Source: Pseudomonas kielensis
GTDB taxonomy: Bacteria > Pseudomonadota > Gammaproteobacteria > Pseudomonadales > Pseudomonadaceae
Length of the DNA stretch: 64,000 nt
Assembly: GCF_014236655.1 (NCBI RefSeq)
Contig: NZ_JACMYG010000020.1
Location: forward strand, 1-64,000
Direction of reading: 5' to 3'
This document shows positions 45,198-56,260 of the stretch, piece after piece (the first letter of the stretch is position 1; the number at the start of each line of letters is the position of its first letter). A program made the translations under genes and the position numbers. The notes under the pieces were generated by a model. It was not told where the DNA came from and ran no database searches. It saw nothing but the letters and a program-made list of their open reading frames with translations.

Positions 45198-45680
45198 ATG
45201 CCTAAAACACCGCTTGCCAGTCGTCCCCACGACCACTCCCATTGCGTGCACACCGCGCTGTCCGAGGCTGATGCGATCTGCGCACGCCAGGGCCTGCGGC
45301 TGACCGCATTGCGCCGGCGGGTGCTGGAATTGGTGTGGCAAAGCCACAAGCCGCTGGGTGCCTACGACATCCTGGCAGTGCTCAGTGAGCAGGACGGCCG
45401 CCGCGCCGCGCCGCCCACCGTGTACCGCGCCCTGGACTTCCTGCTGGACAACGGCCTGGTGCATCGCATCTCGTCACTCAACGCCTTCGTCGGCTGCAAC
45501 CACCCGGGGCACGCCCACCAGGGCCAGTTCCTGATCTGCCGGGAATGCCACGCGGCCATCGAGCTGGAACAGAAATCCATCAGCGACAGCATCATCCACA
45601 GCGCCGGTGAAGTCGGCTTTGTGGTCGAAGGCCAGACAGTTGAAGTGGTCGGTCTCTGTTCGGGTTGCCAGGGGGCTTGA
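45198..45680 (+). CDS. zur: Zinc uptake regulator Zur (Fur family)
   Basis: A 160-aa Fur-family repressor. It has the winged-helix core LRLTALRRRVLELVWQSHKP, YDILAVLSEQ and PTVYRALDFLLDNGLVHRI, followed by metal sites with HPGHAHQ and structural zinc cysteines CRECH and CSGC. A His-rich N-terminus (PHDHSHCVH) is present. Its TGA overlaps the znuC ATG (TGATG), giving a zur-znuC-znuB operon under autoregulation. Confidence 0.94.
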   Translation: MPKTPLASRPHDHSHCVHTALSEADAICARQGLRLTALRRRVLELVWQSHKPLGAYDILAVLSEQDGRRAAPPTVYRALDFLLDNGLVHRISSLNAFVGCNHPGHAHQGQFLICRECHAAIELEQKSISDSIIHSAGEVGFVVEGQTVEVVGLCSGCQGA

Positions 45681-46465
45681 TGAGCACTGCGTTGATCCGC
45701 CTGGAACAGGTGACGGTGACCTTTGCCGGGCAAAACGTGCTGGACAACATCCAGCTCAGCGTCGAGCCGGGGCAGATCGTCACCCTGATCGGCCCCAACG
45801 GTGCCGGCAAAACCACCCTGGTGCGCGCCGTGCTCGGCCTGCTCAAGCCCGACAGCGGCAGTGTGTGGCGCAAGCCGAAGCTGCGGGTCGGCTACATGCC
45901 GCAAAAACTCCACGTCGACCCAACCCTGCCACTGTCGGTCCTGCGCTTTCTGCGCCTGGTGCCCGGCGTGGACCGGGCGCGCGCCCTGGCCGCACTCAAG
46001 GAAGTCGGTGCCGAACAGGTGATCGACAGCCCGGTGCAGAGCGTCTCCGGCGGTGAAATGCAGCGCGTACTGCTGGCCCGGGCGCTGCTGCGCGAGCCGC
46101 AACTGCTGGTGCTCGACGAGCCGGTCCAGGGTGTCGATGTCGCCGGGCAGGCCGAGCTGTACAGCTTGATCACCCGCCTGCGCGACCGTCACGGCTGCGG
46201 CGTGCTGATGGTCTCCCACGACCTGCACCTGGTGATGAGCACCACCGATCAGGTGGTCTGCCTCAATCGCCATGTCTGCTGCTCCGGCCACCCGGAGCAG
46301 GTCAGCGGCGACCCGGCATTTGTCGAGCTGTTCGGCAAAAACGCGCAAAGCCTGGCGATCTATCACCACCATCACGATCATGCCCACGACCTGCACGGTT
46401 CGGTCGTCAGCGCGGCACCCGCCGCTCATACCCACGTTCACGGAGATGGCTGCAAGCATGGCTGA
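45680..46465 (+). CDS. znuC: Zinc ABC transporter ATP-binding protein ZnuC
   Basis: A 261-aa ATPase: Walker A LIGPNGAGKTTLVRAV, signature VSGGEMQRVLLARALL, Walker B LLVLDEPVQGVD and H-loop MVSHDLHLVM. The C-terminal 35 residues are rich in His (YHHHHDHAHDLHG and HTHVHGDGCKHG), likely binding zinc. Starts inside the zur stop and overlaps znuB by 8 bases. Confidence 0.95.
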   Translation: MSTALIRLEQVTVTFAGQNVLDNIQLSVEPGQIVTLIGPNGAGKTTLVRAVLGLLKPDSGSVWRKPKLRVGYMPQKLHVDPTLPLSVLRFLRLVPGVDRARALAALKEVGAEQVIDSPVQSVSGGEMQRVLLARALLREPQLLVLDEPVQGVDVAGQAELYSLITRLRDRHGCGVLMVSHDLHLVMSTTDQVVCLNRHVCCSGHPEQVSGDPAFVELFGKNAQSLAIYHHHHDHAHDLHGSVVSAAPAAHTHVHGDGCKHG

Positions 46466-47246
46466 TTTTCTGTTGTATGCCCTGCTCGCAGGCCTGGCCC
46501 TGGCCGTCGTGGCTGGCCCTCTGGGATCGTTCGTGGTCTGGCGGCGCATGGCCTATTTCGGCGACACCCTGTCCCACGCGGCCTTGCTTGGCGTGGCCCT
46601 AGGCTTCTTGCTGGATGTCAGCCCGACCATCGCCGTCACCGTCGGCTGCCTGTTGCTGGCCGTGCTGCTGGTGACCCTGCAACAGCGTCAACCACTGGCC
46701 TCCGACACCTTGCTGGGGATTCTTGCGCCCAGCACCCTCTCTCTGGGCCTGGTGGTACTAAGCTTCATGCATGAAGTGCGGATTGACCTGATGGCCTACC
46801 TGTTCGGCGACCTGCTGGCGATCAGCCCCGGCGACCTGGCCTGGATCCTCGGCGGCAGTGCGGCTGTCCTGCTGTTGCTGGTGGCGCTGTGGCGACCCTT
46901 GCTGGCCATTACCGTGCACGAGGAGCTGGCCAGGGTCGAAGGCCTACCCGTGGCGGCATTGCGCCTGACCTTGATGCTGTTGATTGCCGTGGTAATCGCG
47001 GTAGCGATGAAAATCGTTGGGGTGTTGTTGATCACCTCACTGCTGATCATTCCAGCGGCTGCGGCACAACGCCACGCCCGCTCGCCTGAGCAAATGGCCT
47101 TGGGTGCTAGCTTGCTGGGTATACTCGCGGTCTGCGGTGGCCTGGCGCTGTCGTGGTTCAAGGACACGCCGGCCGGCCCCTCGATTGTGGTCGCTGCCGC
47201 CGCGCTGTTTCTGCTGAGTTTTGTCCTGCCCCGCCGAGGGGTGTAG
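46458..47246 (+). CDS. znuB: Zinc ABC transporter permease ZnuB
   Basis: A 262-aa ABC-3 family permease with about eight helices. WRRMAYFGDTLSHAALLGVA and KIVGVLLITSLLIIPAAAAQ are family signatures. The ATG at 46458 overlaps the znuC end by 8 bases. Completes zinc import with ZnuA and ZnuC. Confidence 0.94.
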   Translation: MADFLLYALLAGLALAVVAGPLGSFVVWRRMAYFGDTLSHAALLGVALGFLLDVSPTIAVTVGCLLLAVLLVTLQQRQPLASDTLLGILAPSTLSLGLVVLSFMHEVRIDLMAYLFGDLLAISPGDLAWILGGSAAVLLLLVALWRPLLAITVHEELARVEGLPVAALRLTLMLLIAVVIAVAMKIVGVLLITSLLIIPAAAAQRHARSPEQMALGASLLGILAVCGGLALSWFKDTPAGPSIVVAAAALFLLSFVLPRRGV

Positions 47247-47283
47247 ACTTGCTCGTTTTTTGCGCAATCAGAGAGTCGCAGGA

Positions 47284-47994
47284 ATGAAGCCGTTCGCCTC
47301 CCGTTATCTGCTCCTTGTTGCATTTTTGCTGCTGGGCGCCTGCCAAAGCACGCCGCCTGCGCCCGAAGTCCCGGACGCGCGGGCGACAGCGATTGCCCAG
47401 CTGGAACAAAGCCTGGCCAGCAACGAACTGGCCACCGCTGAAGGTCAACTGGCAGCCTTGCAGGCGCAATCGCCCAACGACCAGTCCCTGGAGCAATACC
47501 AGCGCCAATTGGCCGAAGCCTATTTGCAGCGCAGCCAGATCGTCCTGCAAAAGGGTGATGTCAACGCCGCAGCCACTGCCCTCAGCCGCGCACGAGTGCT
47601 GATGCCCAAGGCGCCAGCACTGACCGGTGGCGTCAACGGCGCCATTACCGAGGCCCGTAAAGCCGAGCTGGAAAAAGCCGAGGCCGCCCTCCTGGCTGCC
47701 GCCGCCAAGCCCCAGGCCAAGGTCATCGACCCAACCGCCGAAAGCACCACCGTGGCACTGAACATCACCGATAGCCGGCAACTTCGGCGTCAACTGGACG
47801 CGATTGCCGCCGATGTAGTGAATTACCAGTGTGACGTCAGCATCCAGGCACCCCGCACTCAGGACTACCCGTGGCTGGCCACTTTGCTGAGCAAGCGGGT
47901 GAAGAAACTCGACCCCGATTTTGACCTGAAGATCGAGCGGCAGATCCTGCGCCACATTCCGGCGCAAATGGTCCTGGCGCCCCGCAAAGACTGA
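47284..47994 (+). CDS. Hypothetical lipoprotein downstream of znuB (PA5502-like)
   Basis: A 236-aa protein with a lipoprotein signal (YLLLVAFLLLGACQSTPP; Cys19 in LGAC). Residues about 35-150 are helical with alternating Leu/Ala/Gln, resembling TPR-like or coiled-coil repeats (LASNELATAEGQLAALQAQS). The C-terminus (YQCDVSIQAPRTQDYPW) is mixed. It is conserved in this position in Pseudomonas. A ribosome site (AGGA) precedes the ATG. Role unknown; a zinc link is only positional. Confidence 0.75.
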   Translation: MKPFASRYLLLVAFLLLGACQSTPPAPEVPDARATAIAQLEQSLASNELATAEGQLAALQAQSPNDQSLEQYQRQLAEAYLQRSQIVLQKGDVNAAATALSRARVLMPKAPALTGGVNGAITEARKAELEKAEAALLAAAAKPQAKVIDPTAESTTVALNITDSRQLRRQLDAIAADVVNYQCDVSIQAPRTQDYPWLATLLSKRVKKLDPDFDLKIERQILRHIPAQMVLAPRKD

Positions 47995-48000
47995 TATCGC

Positions 48001-48049
48001 CGTTCGCTGGCGAGCCGCAAGCGGGTTCGTCAGCGAACGTGATCTTTTT
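48001..48049 (+). terminator. Hairpin between convergent lipoprotein and katE genes
   Basis: CGTTCGCTG/CAGCGAACG stem with an internal GCGAGCCGCAAGCGGGTTCG REP-like loop, followed by TGATCTTTTT on the plus strand, 7 bases after the lipoprotein stop. Confidence 0.65.
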
Positions 48050-48051
48050 GC

Positions 48052-50190
<2,139 letters not shown>

Positions 50191-50454
50191 CAGTGCTGAA
50201 CTCCTCGATGGGGATTCGCGCATAGGGCGAGATCCATGAGCTAAGTCCCCAGGCACGGTCCCGGGTGTTTTTCAGTGCTGAAGTAGTGACTGACGTGGAA
50301 TCGGGCCGTTCCTTTTTTATGACCTTTGATCGCGTTATTGCCAAATGAAAGGATGAATACGAAATAAATGCTAAGAACCTCTATACGGACAGGCTAAAAT
50401 GCGCGCCCGGCTAACCGCTGATCCTTTTCTAACGCGCCCCACAAGGTTCGCTAC

Positions 50455-51462
50455 GTGATCGAGTTTCAAAACGTCCATAAAACCTACCGCGTTGCCGGTA
50501 GGGATATTCCCGCCCTGCACCCGACCAGTCTGACGATTGAGAACGGCCAGGTGTTTGGCCTGATCGGCCATTCCGGCGCGGGAAAAAGTACCCTGCTGCG
50601 TCTGATCAACCGCCTGGAAGACTCCAGTGGCGGCAAGATCTTCGTCGATGGCGAGGAAGTCACTGCGCTGGACGCCAATGCGCTGCGCCGTTTCCGTCAG
50701 CAAGTCGGGATGATCTTCCAGCACTTCAACCTGCTGGCCTCCAAGACGGTGGCCGACAACGTGGCGCTGCCACTGACCCTGGCCGGTGAACTGTCACGCG
50801 CCGACATCGACCGGCGCGTGGCCGAGTTGCTGGCGCGGGTGGGCCTGTCCGACCACGCCAGAAAGTACCCGGCGCAGTTGTCCGGTGGCCAGAAGCAGCG
50901 CGTAGGCATCGCCCGCGCCCTGGCAACCAAGCCGAAGATCCTGCTGTGCGACGAGGCCACCAGTGCCCTGGACCCGCAAACCACGGCGTCGGTCCTGCAA
51001 CTGCTGGCCGAGATCAACCGTGAGCTGAATCTGACCATCGTGCTCATCACCCACGAAATGGACGTGATTCGCCGGGTCTGCGACCAGGTGGCCGTGATGG
51101 ACGCTGGCGTGATCGTCGAACAAGGCCCGGTGGCCCAGGTGTTCCTGCACCCCAAGCACCCGACCACCAAGCGCTTCGTCCAGGAAGACGAGCAAGTCGA
51201 TGAAAGCGAACAGCGCGATGACTTCGCCCACGTACCGGGCCGCATCGTGCGCCTGACCTTCCAGGGCGAAGCCACCTACGCGCCGCTGCTGGGCACCGTT
51301 GCCCGCGAAACGGGGGTGGACTACAGCATCCTCGCCGGCCGCATCGACCGCATCAAAGACGTCCCTTACGGGCAACTGACCCTGGCCATCACGGGCGGTG
51401 ACATGGAAGCGGCCTTTGCCCACTTCACCGCAGCCGATGTCCACATGGAGGTGCTGCGCTAA
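50455..51462 (+). CDS. metN: D/L-methionine ABC transporter ATP-binding protein
   Basis: A 335-aa ATPase with GTG start. Walker A LIGHSGAGKSTLLRLINR, signature LSGGQKQRVGIARALA, Walker B ILLCDEATSALDP, and a C-terminal NIL/ACT-like regulatory domain (about 265-335) that senses methionine in homologues. First gene of metNIQ; its last codon overlaps metI's ATG. No SAM riboswitch was recognised upstream. Confidence 0.94.
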   Translation: MIEFQNVHKTYRVAGRDIPALHPTSLTIENGQVFGLIGHSGAGKSTLLRLINRLEDSSGGKIFVDGEEVTALDANALRRFRQQVGMIFQHFNLLASKTVADNVALPLTLAGELSRADIDRRVAELLARVGLSDHARKYPAQLSGGQKQRVGIARALATKPKILLCDEATSALDPQTTASVLQLLAEINRELNLTIVLITHEMDVIRRVCDQVAVMDAGVIVEQGPVAQVFLHPKHPTTKRFVQEDEQVDESEQRDDFAHVPGRIVRLTFQGEATYAPLLGTVARETGVDYSILAGRIDRIKDVPYGQLTLAITGGDMEAAFAHFTAADVHMEVLR

Positions 51463-52136
51463 TGGAACTGCTGACAAGTTTCTTCGCCAATATCGACTGG
51501 TATGAAATCTGGCTGGCCACCGGCGACACCCTGCTGATGCTCGGTGGCTCGCTGCTGTTCACCGTCTTGCTGGGCCTGCCACTGGGCGTGCTGTTGTTCC
51601 TGTGCAGCCCGCGCCAGTTGCTTGAAGCCAAGGGCGTCTACGCGCTGCTGTCGCTGATCGTCAACATCCTGCGCTCGCTGCCGTTCATCATTCTGCTGAT
51701 TGTGATGATCCCGTTCACCGTACTGATTACCGGCACCTCGCTGGGGGTCGGCGGCGCGATCCCGCCGCTGGTGGTGGGTGCCACGCCATTCTTTGCGCGG
51801 CTGGTGGAAACCGCCCTGCGTGAAGTTGATCGCGGCATCATCGAAGCGACCCAGGCCATGGGCGCCAGCACCCGTCAGATCATCACCAATGCCTTGCTGC
51901 CGGAAGCGCGCCCAGGCATCTTTGCGGCGATCACGGTGACGGCCATCACACTGGTGTCCTACACGGCGATGGCCGGTGTGGTCGGCGCCGGTGGCCTGGG
52001 TGACCTGGCGATCCGCTTCGGTTACCAACGCTTCCAGACGGACGTGATGGTAGTGACCGTGGTGTTGCTGCTGGTGCTGGTCCAGGTGCTGCAAACCGTC
52101 GGCGATAAGCTGGTGGTGCACTTTTCCCGAAAATAA
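51462..52136 (+). CDS. metI: Methionine ABC transporter permease
   Basis: A 224-aa permease with about five helices and the EAA loop ALREVDRGIIEATQAMGAST. N-terminal LLMLGGSLLFTVLLGLPLGV and IVNILRSLPFIILLI fit MetI. ATG overlaps the metN stop. Confidence 0.94.
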   Translation: MELLTSFFANIDWYEIWLATGDTLLMLGGSLLFTVLLGLPLGVLLFLCSPRQLLEAKGVYALLSLIVNILRSLPFIILLIVMIPFTVLITGTSLGVGGAIPPLVVGATPFFARLVETALREVDRGIIEATQAMGASTRQIITNALLPEARPGIFAAITVTAITLVSYTAMAGVVGAGGLGDLAIRFGYQRFQTDVMVVTVVLLLVLVQVLQTVGDKLVVHFSRK

Positions 52137-52198
52137 ATGCAATCGCCGGCATCACGCTGGCAGGCGCCCGAAAGGGCGCTTCACAAGGAGTTTGCCGG

Positions 52199-52972
52199 AT
52201 GAAAAAACTACTCGTCGCGTTCGCTGCCGTTGCCGCGTTCTCTGCCCAGGCCGCCGAAACCCTGACCGTGGCCGCCAGCCCGGTGCCGCATGCGGAAATC
52301 CTTGAGTTCGTGAAGCCGACCCTGGCCAAGGAAGGCGTGGACTTGAAGGTCAAGGTCTTCACCGACTACGTGCAACCCAACGTACAGGTCGCGGAAAAAC
52401 GCCTGGACGCCAACTTCTTCCAGCACCAGCCGTACCTCGATGAATTCAACAAGGCCAAGGGTACTCACCTGGTGAGCGTGGCGGGCGTGCACATCGAGCC
52501 GCTGGGCGCTTACTCCAGCAAGTTCAAGACCCTGGCCGATCTGCCTGGCGGCGCCACCGTGGTCATCCCGAACGACGCCACCAACGGCGGCCGCGCCCTG
52601 TTGCTGCTGGACAAGGCTGGCGTGATCAAGCTGAAGGACTCGACCAACATCCTGTCGACCGTCAAGGACATCGCCGAGAACAACAAGGGCCTGAAATTCC
52701 GCGAACTGGAAGCGGCGACCATCCCGCGCGTCCTGACCCAGGTCGACCTGGCGCTGATCAACACCAACTACGCCCTGGAAGCCAAGCTGGACCCGTCCAA
52801 GGACGCGCTGACCATCGAAGGCAAGGACTCGCCTTACGTGAACATCCTGGTGGCGCGTGAAGACGACAAGAACAGCGATGCCATGAAGAAGCTGGTAGCG
52901 GCCCTGCACACTCCAGAAGTGAAAGCCTTCATCCTGGAGAAGTACAAAGGCGCGGTACTGCCAGCGTTCTGA
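52199..52972 (+). CDS. metQ: Methionine ABC transporter substrate-binding protein
   Basis: A 257-aa periplasmic protein of the NlpA/MetQ family (VAASPVPHAEILEFVKPTLA; FQHQPYLDEFNKAKG). The signal peptide MKKLLVAFAAVAAFSAQA lacks a lipobox cysteine, so unlike E. coli MetQ it should be a soluble periplasmic protein. AAGGAG precedes the ATG; a terminator follows. Confidence 0.93.
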   Translation: MKKLLVAFAAVAAFSAQAAETLTVAASPVPHAEILEFVKPTLAKEGVDLKVKVFTDYVQPNVQVAEKRLDANFFQHQPYLDEFNKAKGTHLVSVAGVHIEPLGAYSSKFKTLADLPGGATVVIPNDATNGGRALLLLDKAGVIKLKDSTNILSTVKDIAENNKGLKFRELEAATIPRVLTQVDLALINTNYALEAKLDPSKDALTIEGKDSPYVNILVAREDDKNSDAMKKLVAALHTPEVKAFILEKYKGAVLPAF

Positions 52973-52991
52973 GCTGAAGTCACACGGTAAA

Positions 52992-53023
52992 CAAAAGGGG
53001 CGCATTGATTGCGCCCCTTTTTT
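52992..53023 (+). terminator. Intrinsic terminator after metQ
   Basis: AAAAGGGGCGCA/TGCGCCCCTTTT hairpin followed by TT, 20 bases after the metQ stop. It can act in both directions and may also serve the convergent sco gene. Confidence 0.9.
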
Positions 53024-53057
53024 GTGCCCAAAACACTCGCCCTTGCGGGGGCGGGTG

Positions 53058-53693
53058 TCACTGCCGCTTGAGCATCACCGGCAATTGCGCCACCAGCTTC
53101 GCGTTGTTCAGCGGCGCGCGGATGAAGCCACGCTGGGTGCCGTCCGGGCCGATGACGGCGAGGTTGCCGCTGTGGTCGACGGTGTAGTTGGGCTTGCTGG
53201 TATCCGCCGGGATGAACGGAATACTCACCGCGTTGGCGACTTTTTGCAGCTCCTCGACCGAAGTCGGGGTCAGGCCGATGAATTGCGGATCGAAGTAGCC
53301 CAGGTACTGCTTGAGCTGCTGGGGGGTATCGCGATGGGGGTCGACGCTGACCAGGATGATCTGCAACTTGTCGACCGCATCCGCCGGTAGCTCGCTCTTG
53401 ATCTGCCGCAACTGGGCCAGGGTGGTCGGGCAGATGTCCGGGCAGAAGGTGTAGCCGAAGAACAGCAGGCTCCATTTGCCTTTCAACTCGTTGACCATCA
53501 CCGGCTGGCCATCCTGGTTGGTCATCTGCAGGGCAGGCAAGGTGCGGCTTTGCGGCAGCAGGATGATACCGGCGTCGATCAGCGCAGTCGGGTCGCCCTG
53601 GCCTTTGCCGGACAGTACCTTGTTGATGGTCAGCCCCAGGACCAGCGCGATCAGGGCAACAAGGATGAAGACGGTTTTCTGGGTTCGAGTCAT
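53058..53693 (-). CDS. SCO1/SenC family copper chaperone / thiol reductase
   Basis: A 211-aa protein with one N-terminal membrane helix (about 8-26) and a thioredoxin-like domain. Cys84 and Cys88 (FCPDIC) and His in YTVDHSG form the copper site of Sco proteins. It helps assemble the CuA centre of cytochrome oxidase subunit II. Last gene of the leftward cox assembly run; its ATG overlaps the cyoE stop (ATGA). Confidence 0.93.
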   Translation of the reverse strand: MTRTQKTVFILVALIALVLGLTINKVLSGKGQGDPTALIDAGIILLPQSRTLPALQMTNQDGQPVMVNELKGKWSLLFFGYTFCPDICPTTLAQLRQIKSELPADAVDKLQIILVSVDPHRDTPQQLKQYLGYFDPQFIGLTPTSVEELQKVANAVSIPFIPADTSKPNYTVDHSGNLAVIGPDGTQRGFIRAPLNNAKLVAQLPVMLKRQ

Positions 53694-54589
53694 AGGTTCA
53701 ACATTAGGTAATGGTCTACGAGCAGGGCGATAAACAGCAGGAACAAGTAGTAAATAGAGTACTTGAAGGTGTTGATCGCCGCGTGCGGCCGAGTGCCACG
53801 GTACAGCACCACGGCCCATTGCAGAAACCTCGCACCCAGCCCCAGTGCACAGGCCAGGTACAGCAGGCCGCTCATGTGGATCACGTACGGCATCAGGCTC
53901 ACCGCCAACAGCACGCAGGTGTAGAGCAGGATGTGGACCTTGGTGTAGTGCTCGCCATGAGTCACCGGCAACATCGGGATATCGGCCTTGGCGTACTCCT
54001 CCTTGCGGTGGATTGCCAGCGCCCAGAAGTGTGGCGGGGTCCAGGCGAAGATGATCAGCACCAGCAGCAGAGGCTCTGCGCTGATGTGCCCGGTGGTGGC
54101 AACCCAGCCGAGCAAGGGTGGGGCGGCACCGGCCAGGCCGCCAATGACGATGTTCTGCGGCGTCGCACGCTTGAGGAAGCCGGTGTAGATCACCGCATAA
54201 CCCAGCAAGGAGGCGAGGGTCAGCCAGGCCGTCAACGGATTGGTGAACGCCAGCAGCAACGCCTGGCCACTCAGCGCCAGGACCAGGGCGAAGGTCAGCG
54301 CCGCAGCGGGTGACACCCGGCCTTCGGCCAGCGGCCGCTTATGGGTGCGGGCCATGACCGCATCGATCCGTCGGTCCACCACATGATTGACCGCCGCCGC
54401 GCCCCCGGCACACAAGGCGATGCCCAGGTTACCGAACACCAGCACAGTCCAGGGCACGCCCGCACGGGTGGCGAGGAACATGCCGACCAGCGAGGTGATC
54501 AGCATCAATACCACCACCTTGGGCTTGGTCAGCTCCAGGTAGTCGCGCCAGATCGCCTGGCTGGGCCGTTCGCCAATCAGAGTCGCCAT
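53690..54589 (-). CDS. cyoE: Protoheme IX farnesyltransferase (heme O synthase)
   Basis: A 299-aa UbiA-family membrane enzyme with about nine helices. Prenyl-binding motif NHVVDRRIDAVMARTHKRPL (NxxxDxxxD) is intact. It converts heme B to heme O, the precursor used by the adjacent heme A synthase. The ORF overlaps ctaA by 13 bases. Confidence 0.95.
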   Translation of the reverse strand: MATLIGERPSQAIWRDYLELTKPKVVVLMLITSLVGMFLATRAGVPWTVLVFGNLGIALCAGGAAAVNHVVDRRIDAVMARTHKRPLAEGRVSPAAALTFALVLALSGQALLLAFTNPLTAWLTLASLLGYAVIYTGFLKRATPQNIVIGGLAGAAPPLLGWVATTGHISAEPLLLVLIIFAWTPPHFWALAIHRKEEYAKADIPMLPVTHGEHYTKVHILLYTCVLLAVSLMPYVIHMSGLLYLACALGLGARFLQWAVVLYRGTRPHAAINTFKYSIYYLFLLFIALLVDHYLMLNL

Positions 54590-55656
54590 GGCATTTCTCC
54601 TTTTATTGTTATGGGCCCGGCCGCAGGTTTACGGGGGCTGAAGCGCCAGCGTCGCAGCGTCGGCTGCTTGACCCGGACCAGACTGGTTCGGGCGTGATAG
54701 TTGACCAGCACCAGACACAGCAACAACGCCGCGCCACCAGCGTTGTGGGCCACGGCGACCGGCAGGGGCAGATGGAACAGCACGTTGCTGATGCCCAGGC
54801 TGATTTGCGCCGCCAGGGCCACCAGCACCAGGCCGGCGAGGCGGGTCATGCCGACCCCCTTCAGTTGCCAGGCCAGGCCCAGCAACACCAGGGTCACCAG
54901 CAAGGCACCGATCCGGTGAGTGAGGTGGATGGCCGTGCGCGCATCGCTGTCCAACTGCCCGCCCAGGTAGTTGGGGCCAATGTGTTGGGTCAGGTGAAAG
55001 CCGTTGGCGAAATCTGCCGGTGGCAGCCACTGGCCATGGCAGGTCGGGAAGTCGATACAGGCCACCGCTGCGTAGTTGGAACTGACCCAGCCCCCCAGGG
55101 CGATCTGCCCGATCACCAGCAACAGACCGGCCGTTGCCCAGTACTGCAGGCGGCGCGGCACGATCAACGCCGGCAGCACCCCGGACAAGCGCAAGGTCAA
55201 CAGAAACAGCAGGCTCAAGGTGGCAAACCCGCCGAGCAGATGCCCAGTCACCACCTGTGGCCAGAGCTTGAGCGTCACCGTCCACATGCCGAAGGCGGCC
55301 TGGGCAAATACCACCACCAACAGGAACAACGGCAGCTTCAAGGGTTGGTCGGGATGCCGGCGGTGGGTCCAGGCGCGAGCCGCCAGCAGCACGATCAGCA
55401 GGCCCAGGGTGCCGGCGAAGTAGCGGTGGATCATCTCGTTCCAGCCCTTGTGGGCTTCCACCGGGGTGTCGGGAAAATGCAGTTCGGCATGCGCCAGTTG
55501 GGCTTCGCTTTTCGGCACGCTGATAAAGCCGTAGCACCCTGGCCAGTCCGGGCAGCCCAGGCCAGCGTGGGTCAGCCGGGTGTAGGCACCCAGCAACACG
55601 ACAATCAGTGCCAGCAGGGTGGCAAACAGCGCAAGGCGAAATCCAGGTTTGGCCAT
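54577..55656 (-). CDS. ctaA: Heme A synthase (COX15/CtaA)
   Basis: A 359-aa membrane protein with about eight helices in two related halves. Heme-ligand histidines occur in RLTHAGLGCPDWPGCYG, WNEMIHRYFAGTLGL, GHLLGGFATL and HLTHRIGALL, and VACIDFPTCHGQW provides a loop cysteine pair. It oxidises heme O to heme A for the aa3 oxidase. Confidence 0.94.
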   Translation of the reverse strand: MAKPGFRLALFATLLALIVVLLGAYTRLTHAGLGCPDWPGCYGFISVPKSEAQLAHAELHFPDTPVEAHKGWNEMIHRYFAGTLGLLIVLLAARAWTHRRHPDQPLKLPLFLLVVVFAQAAFGMWTVTLKLWPQVVTGHLLGGFATLSLLFLLTLRLSGVLPALIVPRRLQYWATAGLLLVIGQIALGGWVSSNYAAVACIDFPTCHGQWLPPADFANGFHLTQHIGPNYLGGQLDSDARTAIHLTHRIGALLVTLVLLGLAWQLKGVGMTRLAGLVLVALAAQISLGISNVLFHLPLPVAVAHNAGGAALLLCLVLVNYHARTSLVRVKQPTLRRWRFSPRKPAAGPITIKGEMPWRL

Positions 55657-55666
55657 GACGATGCCC

Positions 55667-56260
55667 TTATCCGATGTTCGACAGTTTCAGCAGATGGCGC
55701 AGGTCGTTGAGCAGGTCCTTGCCTTTGACCGTGGGGCCATAACGCAGCACCAGGTTGCCGTGGGGGTCGATGATCCACAGCTGCGGCACAGCCTGATCCC
55801 CGGTGGCTTTACTGAACGTGGTCAGGTCCATGGGATAACGCTTTAGCTGCGGGTATTCGCGGGCCAGCTTGGCTTCGTAGTCGCTGCTCAAGGGTTGTGC
55901 GGCCGACAATGCATGGCTGGCGCGGGAAGCATCGCGGCCGAGGCCGATCTGGATCTGCCGCGCCAGGTACACCAGTTGCTGGCAGTCCACCGAACACGCC
56001 TTGGGCGCAGTCACCAGCAACTGCCAGCGATCTTCCTTAGCCTGCACGCCGAGGTCGGCGAGGGTCTGGCCGTTGCCGATCAGTTCGCCGTGGTAACTGC
56101 GGCCCTCCGGCACCCAGAACTGCAATTTGTACATGCCGGTGGCGAGGACCATCGGACCGATCACCCCCAACAGGATCAGCAGCAACTGCACGCGCCCCTT
56201 GCGCCGGCTCGATGAGGTTTTCGCCTCAGACATGCTGGGTGGATTCATGGCCGCTCCCAT
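55667..56260 (-). CDS. Membrane-anchored thioredoxin-like CxxxC protein of the cox cluster
   Basis: A 197-aa protein with one N-terminal helix (about 23-45). The rest resembles a small Sco/thioredoxin-like fold: APKACSVDCQQLVYLARQI places Cys89 and Cys93 as CxxxC, and QLWIIDPHGNLVLRYG is the usual strand near the cis-Pro side (AVPQLWI). No His equivalent to that of Sco is evident. AAGGAG lies 8 bases before ATG 56260, so it overlaps the SURF1 gene by 35 bases. It is conserved in Pseudomonas cox clusters; function not assigned. Confidence 0.78.
   Translation of the reverse strand: MGAAMNPPSMSEAKTSSSRRKGRVQLLLILLGVIGPMVLATGMYKLQFWVPEGRSYHGELIGNGQTLADLGVQAKEDRWQLLVTAPKACSVDCQQLVYLARQIQIGLGRDASRASHALSAAQPLSSDYEAKLAREYPQLKRYPMDLTTFSKATGDQAVPQLWIIDPHGNLVLRYGPTVKGKDLLNDLRHLLKLSNIG

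Noticed and set aside
50191..50454. Possible SAM riboswitch or MetJ site before metN
   Set aside because: No conserved riboswitch elements or MetJ-type repeats were recognised in the 264-base gap.
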